A stretch of 64,000 nucleotides of DNA, taken from assembly GCF_009807035.1 (NCBI RefSeq), contig NZ_WUBI01000003.1:495657-559656 (forward strand), given 5' to 3'. Numbering within the stretch: the stretch's first letter is position 1; each line of letters begins with the position of its first letter. Both the position numbers and the translations under genes were made by a program. This stretch comes from Paenibacillus dendrobii. Its GTDB lineage: Bacteria > Bacillota > Bacilli > Paenibacillales > Paenibacillaceae. Below are positions 63,317-64,000 of this stretch, piece after piece. The notes under the pieces are model-generated. The model made no database searches, had not been told where the DNA came from, and was given only the letters and a program-made list of their open reading frames with translations.

Positions 63317-63325
63317 TGTTATAAT
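63317..63325 (+). promoter_or_regulatory. Extended -10 promoter of the AraC gene
   Basis: TGTTATAAT: an extended TGn followed by a perfect TATAAT at 63320-63325, 40 nt before the start codon. No clear -35. Confidence 0.5.
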
Positions 63326-63364
63326 GTTGAGCAATAGACCATGGCAGGAAGGAGAACCAATCGG

Positions 63365-64000
63365 ATGGCACGTATCAATGTCAACTACACCACGCCCGCG
63401 ATGCAGGGCCAAATGGATTTGAATTTGCTCTTCTTCGGAATGGAGGAATGCGCGCCGGGGCATACCTGGGGCCCGGGTCTGCGCGACTCTTATGTCCTGC
63501 ACTACATCCACAGCGGGCATGGCGTGTTCCGTACAACGGAAACGATCTATAAGCTTGGGCCCGGACAGGGCTTTATTCTGATGCCGGATACGCTTGTCCA
63601 CTACAGCGCCGATGAAGCCGACCCCTGGACGTATTCGTGGATCGGCTTCAAGGGCCTGAACGCTAAATCGCTGCTGCTTCGGGCACAGATTAGCGCCGAT
63701 CGCCCCATATTTACGGAACTTGCGGGAAGCGGGTTCAGCAGTTTTTACGAGGAACTGAACATGGCCGGCGATGAACGCGGCAGCGACGTGCTCAGACAAA
63801 GCATCCTGTACCGCATTTTTGCCGATCTGATCCGCTGCTCCCCGGAGCAAGACGGCAGCCATAAGCCCCAACACTCCCGTGAAGGTTATATCCGAAGGTC
63901 CGTTGAATATATTGAAAGCAGCTACAGCCAAAAGGTCACCGTGCTGGATATCGCCCGTTCGGTCGGCCTCGACCGCACCTATCTCTCGGGCCTGTTCAAG
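63365..64000 (+). CDS. AraC-family regulator, 3' end outside window
   Basis: 212 codons are open to the window edge. The N-terminal cupin-like sugar-sensing domain is seen in WGPGLRDSYVLHYIHSGHGVF, GPGQGFILMPDTLVHYSAD and WIGFKG. The first AraC helix-turn-helix begins at YIESSYSQKVTVLDIARSVGLDRTYLSGLFK and runs off the window. AAGGAG lies 13 nt before the ATG. Divergent from the GH4 gene with about 195 nt between starts, the arrangement of MsmR/RafR-type activators of an alpha-galactoside operon. Confidence 0.88.
   Translation, partial: MARINVNYTTPAMQGQMDLNLLFFGMEECAPGHTWGPGLRDSYVLHYIHSGHGVFRTTETIYKLGPGQGFILMPDTLVHYSADEADPWTYSWIGFKGLNAKSLLLRAQISADRPIFTELAGSGFSSFYEELNMAGDERGSDVLRQSILYRIFADLIRCSPEQDGSHKPQHSREGYIRRSVEYIESSYSQKVTVLDIARSVGLDRTYLSGLFK

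Noticed and set aside
1..64000. CRISPR array, prophage, transposase, tRNA or rRNA genes
   Set aside because: No spaced direct repeats, integrase, capsid or transposase motifs, terminal inverted repeats, or cloverleaf/rRNA sequence were noticed. A tRNA scan was not possible here.

Overview
The window looks like a chromosomal segment from a spore-forming, low-to-mid GC Bacillota, most probably Paenibacillus or a close relative. The reasons are a CotH/CotB spore-coat module, a Gly-X-Thr collagen-like protein, SLH-anchored surface proteins, YesM/YesN two-component systems, LplB/YtcP-type sugar permeases, a GH87 alpha-1,3-glucanase, strong AGGAGG-type ribosome binding sites, and PerR, Fur and cre-like operators. 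I saw no rRNA, tRNA, CRISPR array, phage or insertion sequence. The species is inferred, not shown.

Layout, left part (1-31 kb). 1-3.7 kb: the 5' part of a collagen-like gene on the minus strand, running off the window, with a divergent TPR glycosyltransferase. 3.7-5.3 kb: catalase with two PerR boxes. 5.4-10 kb: a complete Bce-type antimicrobial-peptide sensing and resistance module (response regulator, intramembrane-sensing kinase, BceR-type operator, ABC ATPase, large permease). 10.1-13.2 kb: CotH spore-coat kinase divergent from two CotB-like proteins, one with a long low-complexity tail. 13.2-21.9 kb: a 1281-residue RCC1/FN3/SLH surface protein divergent from a MalT-like STAND regulator, then an OmpR-type two-component pair. 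22-25.7 kb: a heterodimeric ABC exporter. 25.8-28.5 kb: a PadR operon with an operator inside its promoter, then a stand-alone MraY paralogue. 28.7-30 kb: a secreted GH8 glucanase/chitosanase with cre-like sites.

Middle (30-39 kb). Small DUF6953 and DinB genes are followed by a Fur-controlled IsdE-like heme ABC importer with a HugZ-type heme-degradation protein. Next comes a secreted multidomain GH87 alpha-1,3-glucanase.

Right part (39-64 kb). This is one large carbohydrate-utilisation locus, almost all on the minus strand. A GH4 enzyme is divergent from an AraC regulator. A Gfo/Idh/MocA-cupin fusion sits with a GH95 fucosidase. Two CUT1 permeases, a solute-binding lipoprotein and a YesN/YesM system end at a terminator. 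A seven-gene operon follows: a second, paralogous binding protein, a divergent GH95, a uronate-isomerase-like amidohydrolase, a beta-propeller glycosidase, GH31, GH88 and GH29. No hydrolase in this locus has a visible signal peptide and no transporter ATPase is encoded. The picture is import of a fucosylated, uronate-containing oligosaccharide, powered by a shared ATPase encoded elsewhere, and breakdown in the cytoplasm. This locus is the best candidate for an undescribed system here. Its substrate cannot be fixed from sequence alone.
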